From Actinomycetes bacterium (lineage in GTDB: Bacteria > Actinomycetota > Actinomycetes > Mycobacteriales > Mycobacteriaceae), in NCBI GenBank assembly GCA_022600695.1, contig JAHZJY010000380.1:1-17841 (forward strand): a stretch of DNA of 17,841 nt. The letters are read 5' to 3'. The stretch's first letter is position 1; the number at the start of each line of letters is the position of its first letter. Under the pieces are notes generated by a model. That model was not told the origin of the DNA, searched no databases, and saw only the letters and a list, made by a program, of their open reading frames with translations. A program made the position numbers and the translations under genes. This document shows positions 1 to 7,225 of this stretch, one piece after another.

Positions 1-3000
1 ATCGGCCTGGGCGGCAACGGCGGCAACGGCGGCAACGGCGGCGTCGCCGGCGTGGGCGGCACCGGCGGCGACGGCGGCGACGCCGGCGTAATCTCGCTGA
101 TCGGCGGGGGCGGCCGCGGCGGCGTGGGCGGCGCCGGCAACATCGGCGGTAGCGGCGGCCTCGGCGGCAATGCCGGACTTATCGGTAACGGCGGCGACGG
201 CGGCTATGCCCTCAGCGGCAACGCCTCCGGCGGCAACGGCGGCCTCGGCGGATTCCTGATCGGCGACGGCGGCGACGGCGGCAACGGCGGAACCCGAAGC
301 GGCAACGGCGGCAACGGCGGCAACACCGGACTGTTGTCGATCCTGGGATACGGCGGCAACGGTGGCGACGGCGGCACCGGTGGAGTCGGCACCAACGGCG
401 CCGACGGCGTTCTGCCCGGCCAGGACGGCGGCGACGGCTCGGCCGGTGGCGCCGGCGGCAACGGCGGCAACGGCGGCAACGGCAGCTGGATCTTCGGCGC
501 CGGTGGCAACGGCGGATCCGGTGGCGCCGGCGGCATCGGCGGCAACGGCGGCAACGGCGCAGCAGGGGCCGACGGGGTGAACCCCGGCGATCCGGGCCAA
601 GCCGGAGGTAACGGCGGAGCCGGCGCTAGCGGTGCCGGCGGCAACGGCGGGGAGGCCGGCACCGGCCGGTTCCTGCTGCTGATCTCCAGCAACGGCACTC
701 CCGGTAACACGGGCAGCGCCGGCACCGGCGGCAACGGCGGCAACGGCGGCAACGGCGGCAACGGCGCCGCCGGCGACGCCACCACCCCCGACGGGGGGAC
801 CGGTGGAGCCGGCGGTAACGGCGGAGCAGCCGGGGGTGTCGGCAAAGCCGGAACCGGTGGCGTCGGCGGCAACGGCGGCGCAGGGTTCGGAAGCGGCCTG
901 GTCGTGACCGCCACGGTTGCCGTCGGTGACGGTCCGCGCGGGCTGGCGGTGGATTCCACCGGCGCTTCGGTGTACGTGGCCGACCAAGGTAGCAACAGAG
1001 TGTCGGTGATCGACGCCGCGACCAACACCGTGACTGCCACATGGAGCGCCTCGGGTCAGCTCAATCGGCCCTCGGGGGTGGCATTCGGGGGGCCCGATAG
1101 CCGGATCTACATCACCAACAACAATGCCTTCGGCAATGTCGCAGAGCTGGACACCAACGGCAATCTCGTCACCACCATCCCGGTCGGCAACAACCCATTG
1201 GGCGTCGCGGTCAACAACACCGACTTGTTCGCCGTCGTTGCCGGCGATGCGAAACTTGCGCAGCTACAGCTGACCTCCCCGTTCGGCGCGGCCCTCATCC
1301 CGGTGGGTACCCAACCGCAGTACGTTGCGCTCAATCCGACCGGTACCCGCGCCTATGTCAGCAACCTGCTGTCCGATTCGGTCTCCGAGATCGACAACGC
1401 CACCAAGACCGTGGCGGCCACCATTCCGGTCAGCTCTCCGGGAGGACTGGTGGTCAGCCCGGACGGATCCCGGCTGTATGTCACGAACGGCTTGACGAAC
1501 ACCGTGTCGGTGATCGACACCGCCACCCGGGCGGTGACCGCCACGATCGCGGTCGGTGACGGACCCAATGCGGTGGCCGTCAACCCCGCCGGGACGACGC
1601 TGTTCGTGACCAACGACGGTGGTGACTCGGTGTCGGTGATCGACACCGCCACCAACACCGTGACCGACACGCTCACCGTGGGCGACTCCCCGATATGGGT
1701 CGCCGTCAACCCGGCCGGCAACCGTATCTACGTAGCCAACTTCGACGGCGACACCGTCTCGGTGATCGAGCCGATCATCGCCAGCTCCGTGGGCAACGGC
1801 GGCGCCGGCGGCGCTGGTGGTGCCGGCGGTAACGCCGGCCTGATCGGCGACGGTGGCTACGGCGGCAACGGCGGGAACGGCGGGGCTGGCGCCACCGGGG
1901 CAGACGGGGCCACCGCGGGGGCGGACGGTGCCGACGGCGGTGACGGCGGAAACGGCGGCACCGGCGGCACCGGCGGCACCGGCGGCACCCAGTCCGGCAA
2001 CGGCGGCGTCGGCGGAAACAGCGGCGCGGCCGGCACCGGCGGTGACGGCGGCGACGGCGCCGGCGGCGACGCCACCACACCCGACGGCGGCAACGGCGGC
2101 ACGGGCGGGGACCCCGGCCTCACCGGCTCACCGGGTAAGGGCGGCGCCGCCCCCGCCGGCACCCCGGGAACCGACGGCAGCCCAGTTGGCACCCCCAGCC
2201 CCTCCGGCAACGGCGGCGACGGCGGCAACGGCTACAGCACCACCGCGATCGGGGTGTCCGGCGGCATCGGCGGTGACGGCGGCAACGGCGGCCAAATCGG
2301 CAACGGCGGCAACGGCGGGGCCGGCGGGACCGGTGGTGCCGGGCTGGCGTCGAGCCTGGCTGTGATCGCCACGGTCGGCGTCGGTACCAATCCTCTCGGG
2401 GTGGTCGTCAACGACTCGGGGGGCGTCGTGTACGTGGCAGACCAAGGCAGCAACAGAGTGTCGGTGATCGACGCCGCGACCAACACCGTGACTGCCACGT
2501 GGAGCGCCTCGGGTCAGCTCAATCGGCCCTCGGGGGTGGCATTCGGGGGGCCCGATAGCCGGATCTACATCACCAACAACAATGCCTCCGGCAATGTCGC
2601 AGAGCTGGACACCAACGGCAATCTCGTCACCACCATCCCGGTCGGCCCCAACCCAAGCGACTTCCCCGGCCAAAACGTCGCGGTCAACAACACCGACTTA
2701 TTCACCGTCGTCGCGGGTGCGGACCAAGTTGCGCAGCTGCAGCTGACCTCCCCGTTCGGCGCGGCCCTCATCCCGGTGGGTACCCAACCGCAGTACGTTG
2801 CGCTCAACCCGACCGGCACGCGCGCCTATGTCAGCAACTTCTCCGACAACAGTGTGTCCGTCATCGACACGGCCACCAAGACCGTCGTGTCGACCATCGC
2901 CACCGCAGGCCTCAACGGCCCCGACGGAATGGTGGTCAGCCCGGACGGGTCGCGTCTGTATGTGGCTAACTTCGGCGGTCAGACGGTGTCGGTGATCAAC

Positions 3001-3522
3001 ACCGGCGACGGATCGGAGATCACGACCTTCACCGTCGGCCTCGAACCCACTTGGCTGGCCGTAAACCCCGCCGGGACCCTGCTCTTCGTGACCAACTCTG
3101 CCGATGACAACGTGTCGGTGATCGAAACCGCCACCAACACCGTGATCGACACCGTGACAGTCGGCGATAGCCCGCAAGCGGTTACGGTCAACGCTGCCGG
3201 AGACCGTGTCTACGTCACCAACTACGACGACAACACGGTTTCGGTGATTGACAACGTCAACGGCTCCCCCGCGGGCAACGGCGGCGCCGGCGGCAAGGGT
3301 GGCAAGGCAGGACAGTTGGGCAACGGCGGCGACGGCGGCGCCGGCGGCAACGGCGGCACCGGAACCGGCACCGGCACCGGCACTGACGGCGCCGACGGCG
3401 CCGACGGCGCAGCCGGACCCGGCGGCCCCGGCGGGCCAGGCGGCGACGGCGGTCAAGGCGGACCTTCAGACGGCGGCGACGGCGGCAACGGCGGTGACGG
3501 TGGCGACGGAGGAACCGGGTAG
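1..3522 (+). CDS. PGRS-type surface protein with two seven-bladed YVTN beta-propellers (5' end outside window)
   Basis: The frame is open from base 1 and ends at TAG 3520-3522, so the N-terminus, including any PE domain, is not visible. Glycine-rich GGNGG/GGDGG tracts, the PGRS signature of slow-growing mycobacteria, occupy about 1-897, 1771-2355 and 3253-3519. Between them lie two propeller domains (about 898-1770 and 2356-3252). Each reads as seven repeats with the pattern P-x-x-x-A/V-V-N-x-x-G, then Y-V-x-N, then VSVID-x-A/T-T-x-T-V. Third blades are degenerate in both copies. YVTN propellers usually bind ligands or act as extracellular scaffolds, and PGRS proteins are typically exported by ESX-5 to the cell surface; both roles are family knowledge, not seen here. 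The glycosyltransferase gene follows 40 bp downstream on the same strand, so co-transcription is plausible. Calling it PE_PGRS is inference until the start is seen. Confidence 0.9.
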   Translation: MGLGGNGGNGGNGGVAGVGGTGGDGGDAGVISLIGGGGRGGVGGAGNIGGSGGLGGNAGLIGNGGDGGYALSGNASGGNGGLGGFLIGDGGDGGNGGTRSGNGGNGGNTGLLSILGYGGNGGDGGTGGVGTNGADGVLPGQDGGDGSAGGAGGNGGNGGNGSWIFGAGGNGGSGGAGGIGGNGGNGAAGADGVNPGDPGQAGGNGGAGASGAGGNGGEAGTGRFLLLISSNGTPGNTGSAGTGGNGGNGGNGGNGAAGDATTPDGGTGGAGGNGGAAGGVGKAGTGGVGGNGGAGFGSGLVVTATVAVGDGPRGLAVDSTGASVYVADQGSNRVSVIDAATNTVTATWSASGQLNRPSGVAFGGPDSRIYITNNNAFGNVAELDTNGNLVTTIPVGNNPLGVAVNNTDLFAVVAGDAKLAQLQLTSPFGAALIPVGTQPQYVALNPTGTRAYVSNLLSDSVSEIDNATKTVAATIPVSSPGGLVVSPDGSRLYVTNGLTNTVSVIDTATRAVTATIAVGDGPNAVAVNPAGTTLFVTNDGGDSVSVIDTATNTVTDTLTVGDSPIWVAVNPAGNRIYVANFDGDTVSVIEPIIASSVGNGGAGGAGGAGGNAGLIGDGGYGGNGGNGGAGATGADGATAGADGADGGDGGNGGTGGTGGTGGTQSGNGGVGGNSGAAGTGGDGGDGAGGDATTPDGGNGGTGGDPGLTGSPGKGGAAPAGTPGTDGSPVGTPSPSGNGGDGGNGYSTTAIGVSGGIGGDGGNGGQIGNGGNGGAGGTGGAGLASSLAVIATVGVGTNPLGVVVNDSGGVVYVADQGSNRVSVIDAATNTVTATWSASGQLNRPSGVAFGGPDSRIYITNNNASGNVAELDTNGNLVTTIPVGPNPSDFPGQNVAVNNTDLFTVVAGADQVAQLQLTSPFGAALIPVGTQPQYVALNPTGTRAYVSNFSDNSVSVIDTATKTVVSTIATAGLNGPDGMVVSPDGSRLYVANFGGQTVSVINTGDGSEITTFTVGLEPTWLAVNPAGTLLFVTNSADDNVSVIETATNTVIDTVTVGDSPQAVTVNAAGDRVYVTNYDDNTVSVIDNVNGSPAGNGGAGGKGGKAGQLGNGGDGGAGGNGGTGTGTGTGTDGADGADGAAGPGGPGGPGGDGGQGGPSDGGDGGNGGDGGDGGTG
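971..1188 (+). repeat. Intragenic repeat, copy 1 (propeller 1, blades 1-2)
   Basis: This 218-bp stretch matches 2429-2646 with only a few substitutions, at an offset of 1458 bp. It encodes the end of blade 1 and blade 2 of the first propeller. The flanking blades are much more diverged at the DNA level, so the identity is local. Confidence 0.9.
2429..2646 (+). repeat. Intragenic repeat, copy 2 (propeller 2, blades 1-2)
   Basis: Partner of 971-1188. The visible differences are single bases, for example the F-to-S change in the NNNA(F/S)GN motif. A second stretch of high similarity lies at about 1255-1368 versus 2730-2842 (blade 3 end and blade 4). Confidence 0.9.
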
Positions 3523-3562
3523 GGGTGAGCGCCCTGACGCCGGCTGACCTAGGGTCGCAGCG

Positions 3563-4675
3563 GTGATTACATGGAGCCTGGCCATGATCGTGCGCGACGA
3601 GGACGACACGCTGGCCCGGTGTCTGGACTCGGTGCAGGATGTCTTCGACGAGATCGTCATCGTCGACACCGGCTCGACAGACCGGACCAAAGAGGTCGCC
3701 GGCCGATTCACCCCGAACGTGCTCGATTTCGCCTGGACCGATGACTTCGCCGCGGCCCGCAACCACGCCTTCGGCCACGCCACCGCCGATTTCGTCATGT
3801 GGCTGGACGCCGACGACGTGCTGCTGCCGGCCGATCGGGCCAAACTCCTGGAGTTGAAGAAATCCCTGGGACCCCCGGTGGACGCGGTCACCAGCGTTTA
3901 CCACACCGCCTTCGACGACTCGGGAAACCTCGTCGCCAGCACCCGCCGGATCCGGATTATCCGGCGCGGCAGTGGTTTCCGCTGGGTCGGCGCCATCCAC
4001 GAGGACCTCGTCACCGGGCAGCAGTACCACTACCTCGACACCGACATCGTCATCACCCACCGCAAACCCGACAGCCGCGCCGGCGTCTCGTATCGCAACC
4101 GCCGCATCTTCGAAAAAATGCTGGCCGAAGGCACCCCGATGCGGCCCGTCGACGAGTTGAACTACGCCCGGGAACTGCAGGTCACCAAGGATTTCGACGC
4201 CGCGATCCCCTATTACGAACGTTTCCTGGCGTCCGAACCGGCTGACCCCGACCGGCACCTGTTCGCCCTGAACAAGCTCGCGACCTGCTACTACATGACC
4301 GGCCAGCGCGACAAGGAGTGGGAGTGCACGCTGAAGTCGCTGGAACTCGACGCCCCCCGGCCGGAGTTCAGCTGCCGGATCGGTGAGCGCTTCCTGAGCC
4401 GCAACCAGTTCCAGCAGGCCATTTTCTGGTACGAGACGGCCCTGACCAACCCGGCCGCGCACCGCACCGAGACCGTGGAGAACCACGCCTTCGCCACCTG
4501 GCTGCCCCACAAACAACTCGGCATGTGCTACTTCCAGGTCGGCAACCTCGAAAAATCGCTGCACCACACCCGCATCGCGCAGTCCTACCAACCCGAAGAC
4601 CAGACCTACGCCGCCAACATCGCCATGCTCGAGGCGCTGATCGCCGAACGGAACGAAGCCGGAACGTCGGGTTAG
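3563..4675 (+). CDS. Family 2 glycosyltransferase with C-terminal TPR-like region
   Basis: This 370-aa protein is predicted to transfer a sugar from a nucleotide-sugar donor to an unknown, possibly protein, acceptor. The N-terminal GT-A domain shows the first strand WSLAMIVRDEDD (residues 4-15), the nucleotide-binding DTGSTD (35-40), DFAAARNHAF (61-70) and a metal-binding DADD (82-85). GFRWVGAIHE follows near residue 140. From about residue 190 the sequence becomes helical and repeat-like (YYERFL, ATCYYMTGQRDKEWE, QAIFWYETAL, CYFQVGNLEKSL), typical of TPRs in SunS-like glycosyltransferases. The GTG start at 3563 preserves the first beta-strand; the next in-frame ATG (3584) would cut into it. 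No clear Shine-Dalgarno is seen, so coupling to the PGRS gene 40 bp upstream is possible. The TAG stop lies inside the start of the 4671-4795 repeat. A truncated paralogue lies at 11432-11618. Confidence 0.9.
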   Translation: MITWSLAMIVRDEDDTLARCLDSVQDVFDEIVIVDTGSTDRTKEVAGRFTPNVLDFAWTDDFAAARNHAFGHATADFVMWLDADDVLLPADRAKLLELKKSLGPPVDAVTSVYHTAFDDSGNLVASTRRIRIIRRGSGFRWVGAIHEDLVTGQQYHYLDTDIVITHRKPDSRAGVSYRNRRIFEKMLAEGTPMRPVDELNYARELQVTKDFDAAIPYYERFLASEPADPDRHLFALNKLATCYYMTGQRDKEWECTLKSLELDAPRPEFSCRIGERFLSRNQFQQAIFWYETALTNPAAHRTETVENHAFATWLPHKQLGMCYFQVGNLEKSLHHTRIAQSYQPEDQTYAANIAMLEALIAERNEAGTSG

Positions 4676-4795
4676 CTAGTGGCCACTAGGAAATGACATC
4701 GGCCGTGAGACAAATTGGCCATGAAACGAGGTGAGACAAGCGATAGAACCGCAGTTCAGCGGTTCGCGATATGACACAGGAGGCGAGAACCTACA
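4671..4795 (+). repeat. Transposon-end-like repeat, copy A (ends GAGAACCTACA)
   Basis: Copy of a family also seen at 14751-14899 and 17721-17841. Landmarks are GTTAGCTAG, TAGGAAATG, two TGAGACAA boxes at 4706 and 4732 (26 bp apart), GCAGTTCA and the terminal GAGAACCTACA at 4785-4795. The copy at 17721 has its TGAGACAA-type boxes at 17751 and 17777, also 26 bp apart and the same distance (80-81 bp) from the terminus. Regular internal sites plus an ACA-3' terminus resemble ends bound by TnsB/TniA-type transposases. That assignment is inference. Confidence 0.75.
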
Positions 4796-4801
4796 GCCGC
4801 T

Positions 4802-4867
4802 TGTAGGTTCTCGAATTTGACTACACTTTCTCGAGAATGACTGCACTTCCATTGCACTTGTGCAGTC
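4802..4867 (+). repeat. Opposite transposon-end-like sequence (starts TGTAGGTTCTC) with direct and inverted repeats
   Basis: TGTAGGTTCTC (4802-4812) is the exact reverse complement of the terminus of copy A (4785-4795), with 6 bp between them, giving a head-to-head arrangement. Its first 26 bp also match the reverse complement of the window's last 26 bp, including TGACTRCAC. Inside it, TTCTCGA-n3-TGACTnCACTT occurs twice, at 4808 and 4828. GACTGCAC (4839-4846) and GTGCAGTC (4860-4867) form a perfect 8-bp inverted repeat. These look like clustered binding sites. Confidence 0.7.
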
Positions 4868-4870
4868 GAA

Positions 4871-5149
4871 GTGAGAATTTTCTCGATAGGGCGGCCGGTC
4901 CTCCCACTCGTACGTTTCCGCTTTTCGATGGCAGAATTCCGCTCTGCGTGGCGTAAGGACGACGGATCCGCTGGAAAATGTTTAGGGAGTCCGCCGCAGA
5001 TCTTCTGCAACCAACTAGTTGCCGCGGACGCTGAGCCCTGGGCGGAATCGTTCCGCTTACAGGCGTGTTTCTTCGACCGTGAACGCGATTGCCGCCTCTT
5101 CGCACTTGATGGGGGTCTGGTGCTGTCCGGCATTGTGTCGTGTCGGTGA
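4871..5149 (+). CDS. Doubtful 92-codon ORF inside the repeat end; possible decayed tnsA-like remnant
   Basis: A GTG-initiated frame opens immediately after the repeated sites and closes at TGA 5147-5149. I do not recognise it with confidence. The stretch SFRLQACFFDRERDCRLFALDGG (split: SFRLQA, then DRERDCRLFALDGG) faintly recalls the QPFRLQ...R.H.PDF region of actinobacterial TnsA-like endonucleases. In Tn7-like elements tnsA is the gene next to an end, which fits the position. The catalytic residues cannot be identified and the match may be chance. It fills the otherwise gene-free stretch 4868-5149. Confidence 0.25.
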   Translation: MRIFSIGRPVLPLVRFRFSMAEFRSAWRKDDGSAGKCLGSPPQIFCNQLVAADAEPWAESFRLQACFFDRERDCRLFALDGGLVLSGIVSCR

Positions 5150-5761
5150 TTGATTAGGGGCCCGCGCCCCTGTGAGCTGGTGACTTTCACAGTTCTGACT
5201 ACCTGGCATCACGCCAGCCAGATCGTGTCTGGTGAGCGAAGCCGGGTGGAAGGCCCGTTGCGTCAGTTCGTCGACGAGATCGCCCGGCGTCGGCCACCAC
5301 TGGCGAGGGTGCTCGGGACTGCGGTGTTTCTCAATCGCGTCGCTGAGACCGCCCCGATGGCGTTGCGCGCCAACGTCGAACACAACAAGGTCCTCCACGA
5401 TCGGGTGATCGTCCTGTCGATCGGCCAGTCACCCGTCCCGAGAGTGCCGCCCGATGAGCGGGTCACAGTCGTTGACCTCGCATTTGTCGACGGCCGAATT
5501 CTCTTCCTGACTGCTAATTTCGGCTATCTGGAGGATCCAGACGTTCCTGCCGTTCTTGAGATGATCCAGCCGACGATCGGCGAAGGTGATGTGTCCTATT
5601 TCTTGTCTCGCGTGGCCGTCGTTCCCGGATCGAAGCCGACGATGGCGCTGTGGCGTAAGAGATTGTTCGATGCCACCTCACACATAGCCGCAGACGCGGC
5701 CGTTTACTTCGGCCTACCTCCTGGCCAGACAGCCATCGTCGGCGCCCGGATCGAATTATGA
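5150..5761 (+). pseudogene. kup: 5'-truncated Kup potassium transporter (C-terminal cytoplasmic domain only)
   Basis: Intact Kup/TrkD proteins are about 620-aa membrane proteins that take up K+ by H+ symport. Only about 203 codons remain. The frame keeps family landmarks of the cytoplasmic C-terminal domain: GTAVFLNR, ALRANVEHNKVLHDRVIVLSI, then FGYLEDPDVPAVL, SYFLSR, MALWRKRLF, ADAAVYFGLPPGQT and the terminal GARIEL. All twelve or so transmembrane helices and the K+-binding core are missing. Homology seems to begin near LTTW at about 5185. The piece upstream is unrelated and adjoins the repeat end at 4802, so a mobile-element rearrangement probably removed the first two thirds. The TTG at 5150 is only the first usable start; a functional product is unlikely. 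Its TGA overlaps the ATG of a small ORF (5758). Confidence 0.85.
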
Positions 5762-5892
5762 CCTGGGCCCGCGTACTGCTCGCCCTGACCGTCGGTGGGC
5801 TGAGTGTTCGGGCGATCGACGAGATGCTCGGTCGGGGCACATCAGAGCCTCCATCGGAACCAGTGCGGTTCAGACCGGCGAACCCGCCTTAG
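5758..5892 (+). CDS. Small 44-aa ORF coupled to the kup remnant
   Basis: The ATG at 5758 overlaps the kup stop as ATGA, and the frame runs to TAG 5890-5892. The product has a hydrophobic N-terminal stretch (about residues 3-16, WARVLLALTVGGLS), a middle segment with IDEMLGRG, and a proline-rich tail. It could be a single-pass small membrane protein that was translationally coupled to kup before truncation. No family is recognised, and with kup broken it may no longer be expressed. Confidence 0.35.
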   Translation: MTWARVLLALTVGGLSVRAIDEMLGRGTSEPPSEPVRFRPANPP

Positions 5893-5947
5893 CCGTGATC
5901 TGAAGACAATGCGGCTGAGTTGGCACCGGTGGAGGGTCGAAGTCGAG

Positions 5948-7213
5948 TCAACCCGCCGGCGGAACGCCGAAGACGCCGATGATCTCCAGTGCCACCTCGA
6001 GATGCCCCCGCCGCAGATTGAGAGGATGCCCGATCAGCTTCTCGGCCTGCCGAATCCGGTATCGGACACCGTTCGGGTGCAGCGCCAATTGCTCGGCTGT
6101 CGTGACCGCATCGCATCCGCTGGCCAAATACGCGCGCAAGCTATCCCGTAGCCGCTGGGAAATCTCCCCGGCGTCGGCCAAGCCCCCCAGTTCCCTGACC
6201 ACAAACGCCGACCTCGCCTCGGCGTCGAGGGTTCCTGCGACAAGGCAGGCCAACTCGCCATCGGAGAACCGCGTCACGACGGCGTCGGGGTTGGCCACGG
6301 AAACCACCGCGACGGCCTCGGAATGACTGATACGGAACCCGCTGACCCCAGGATGGCAATTCCCCACGGTTACCCGTGCGCCTCGCGGAATTGCTGGCGG
6401 GGTCGTCCCCGGCACCGCGACCGGTTGGGTTGTTGCCGTCCATCCCCATGCGGAACGCGCATCGGTCGGCACGATCAACGGTCCGCCACCTCCGAGCCAT
6501 CGGCTCACCGCGCGAGCCGCGCACTCCAATGTGCGGAGGGTCTCGGATTCGGGCACTACGGAGTCGAGGTGAACGGTGAAGGCGGTGTGCTGCTGCGTCA
6601 GCGGGTATGCCAAGTCCGCGCTCATGCCCTCGATGTCATCGGCCCGGCCAGCCAGTAACGCCTTCACGATCGCGGACCGGCGGGCAACGGCACTGCGTTG
6701 CCACTGCCGCTGTTCCTCGGTGAACAGCTCGACCAACTTCTCCACGGTGGTGTCCATCCACTCCGAGGCATGCGACCAGAACTTGACCAGCACCGCCGAT
6801 CGAAGCTCCGGATCGGCCACCTGCTCATTGAGGAACTCGTTGATGAAGTCCCACGTCGCGCGCTGAGCGATCCGGTATGAGGACAACAGCACAGGAAGTT
6901 CGACATCTCGGCGGGCCAGTGTGCGTGCCCAATCCCGCACCTGCGGGGGCGAGTGAACCTCAATGCGCTCATGGCTCACCACCGCCAGGAACCCGGTCCA
7001 GTTCCCACGGACGCTGGCATTGAGACCGGGGCGCAGCGCCGGGTCACCGAATTCGGGAACCGCTGAAACGATTCGATCGGTGACGACAGCAACCAACCGA
7101 TCGAGGCTCTGCTCGCTACTGGACGTGCGAGCAAAATCATCCAGCCACCTATTGGCGGCATCTGCGTCTCGGGCATTCACCAACGCTAAGGATATCGGGC
7201 GCGGCCGTTGCAA
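5948..7213 (-). CDS. PucR/CdaR-type transcriptional regulator with RsbRD-like N-terminal region
   Basis: This is a 421-aa putative regulator. The N-terminal half is helical and resembles the RsbRD N-terminal domain common in actinobacterial PucR regulators (for example LPVLLSSYRIAQRATWDFINEFL). The C-terminus carries the PucR helix-turn-helix: SLRAYLASGCDAVTTAEQLALHPNGVRYR (read as SLRAYLASGCDA then TTAEQLALHPNGVRYRI), followed by AEKLIGHPL. The TTG start at 7211-7213 has GGCGGAG 5 bp upstream; a GTG at 7178-7180 would give a shorter product but lacks such a site. It begins 12 bp after the sulfatase stop and is probably the last gene of that operon, so it may autoregulate the pathway in response to a substrate or product. 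It converges on the kup remnant. Confidence 0.85.
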   Translation of the reverse strand: MQRPRPISLALVNARDADAANRWLDDFARTSSSEQSLDRLVAVVTDRIVSAVPEFGDPALRPGLNASVRGNWTGFLAVVSHERIEVHSPPQVRDWARTLARRDVELPVLLSSYRIAQRATWDFINEFLNEQVADPELRSAVLVKFWSHASEWMDTTVEKLVELFTEEQRQWQRSAVARRSAIVKALLAGRADDIEGMSADLAYPLTQQHTAFTVHLDSVVPESETLRTLECAARAVSRWLGGGGPLIVPTDARSAWGWTATTQPVAVPGTTPPAIPRGARVTVGNCHPGVSGFRISHSEAVAVVSVANPDAVVTRFSDGELACLVAGTLDAEARSAFVVRELGGLADAGEISQRLRDSLRAYLASGCDAVTTAEQLALHPNGVRYRIRQAEKLIGHPLNLRRGHLEVALEIIGVFGVPPAG

Positions 7214-7225
7214 GCGACTCCGCCG

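Noticed and set aside
1..900. Regular short repeats resembling a CRISPR or tandem array
   Set aside because: They are codon-level Gly-Gly-Asn/Asp repeats in an open frame, with no spacers.
204..3456. Long antisense reading frames rich in Pro/Arg/Ala under the PGRS gene
   Set aside because: They are by-products of the GGC-repeat codon pattern; no domain is visible and the + strand frame carries clear propellers.
3257..4591. 444-codon antisense frame under the glycosyltransferase
   Set aside because: High-GC shadow of a gene with clear GT2 motifs on the + strand.
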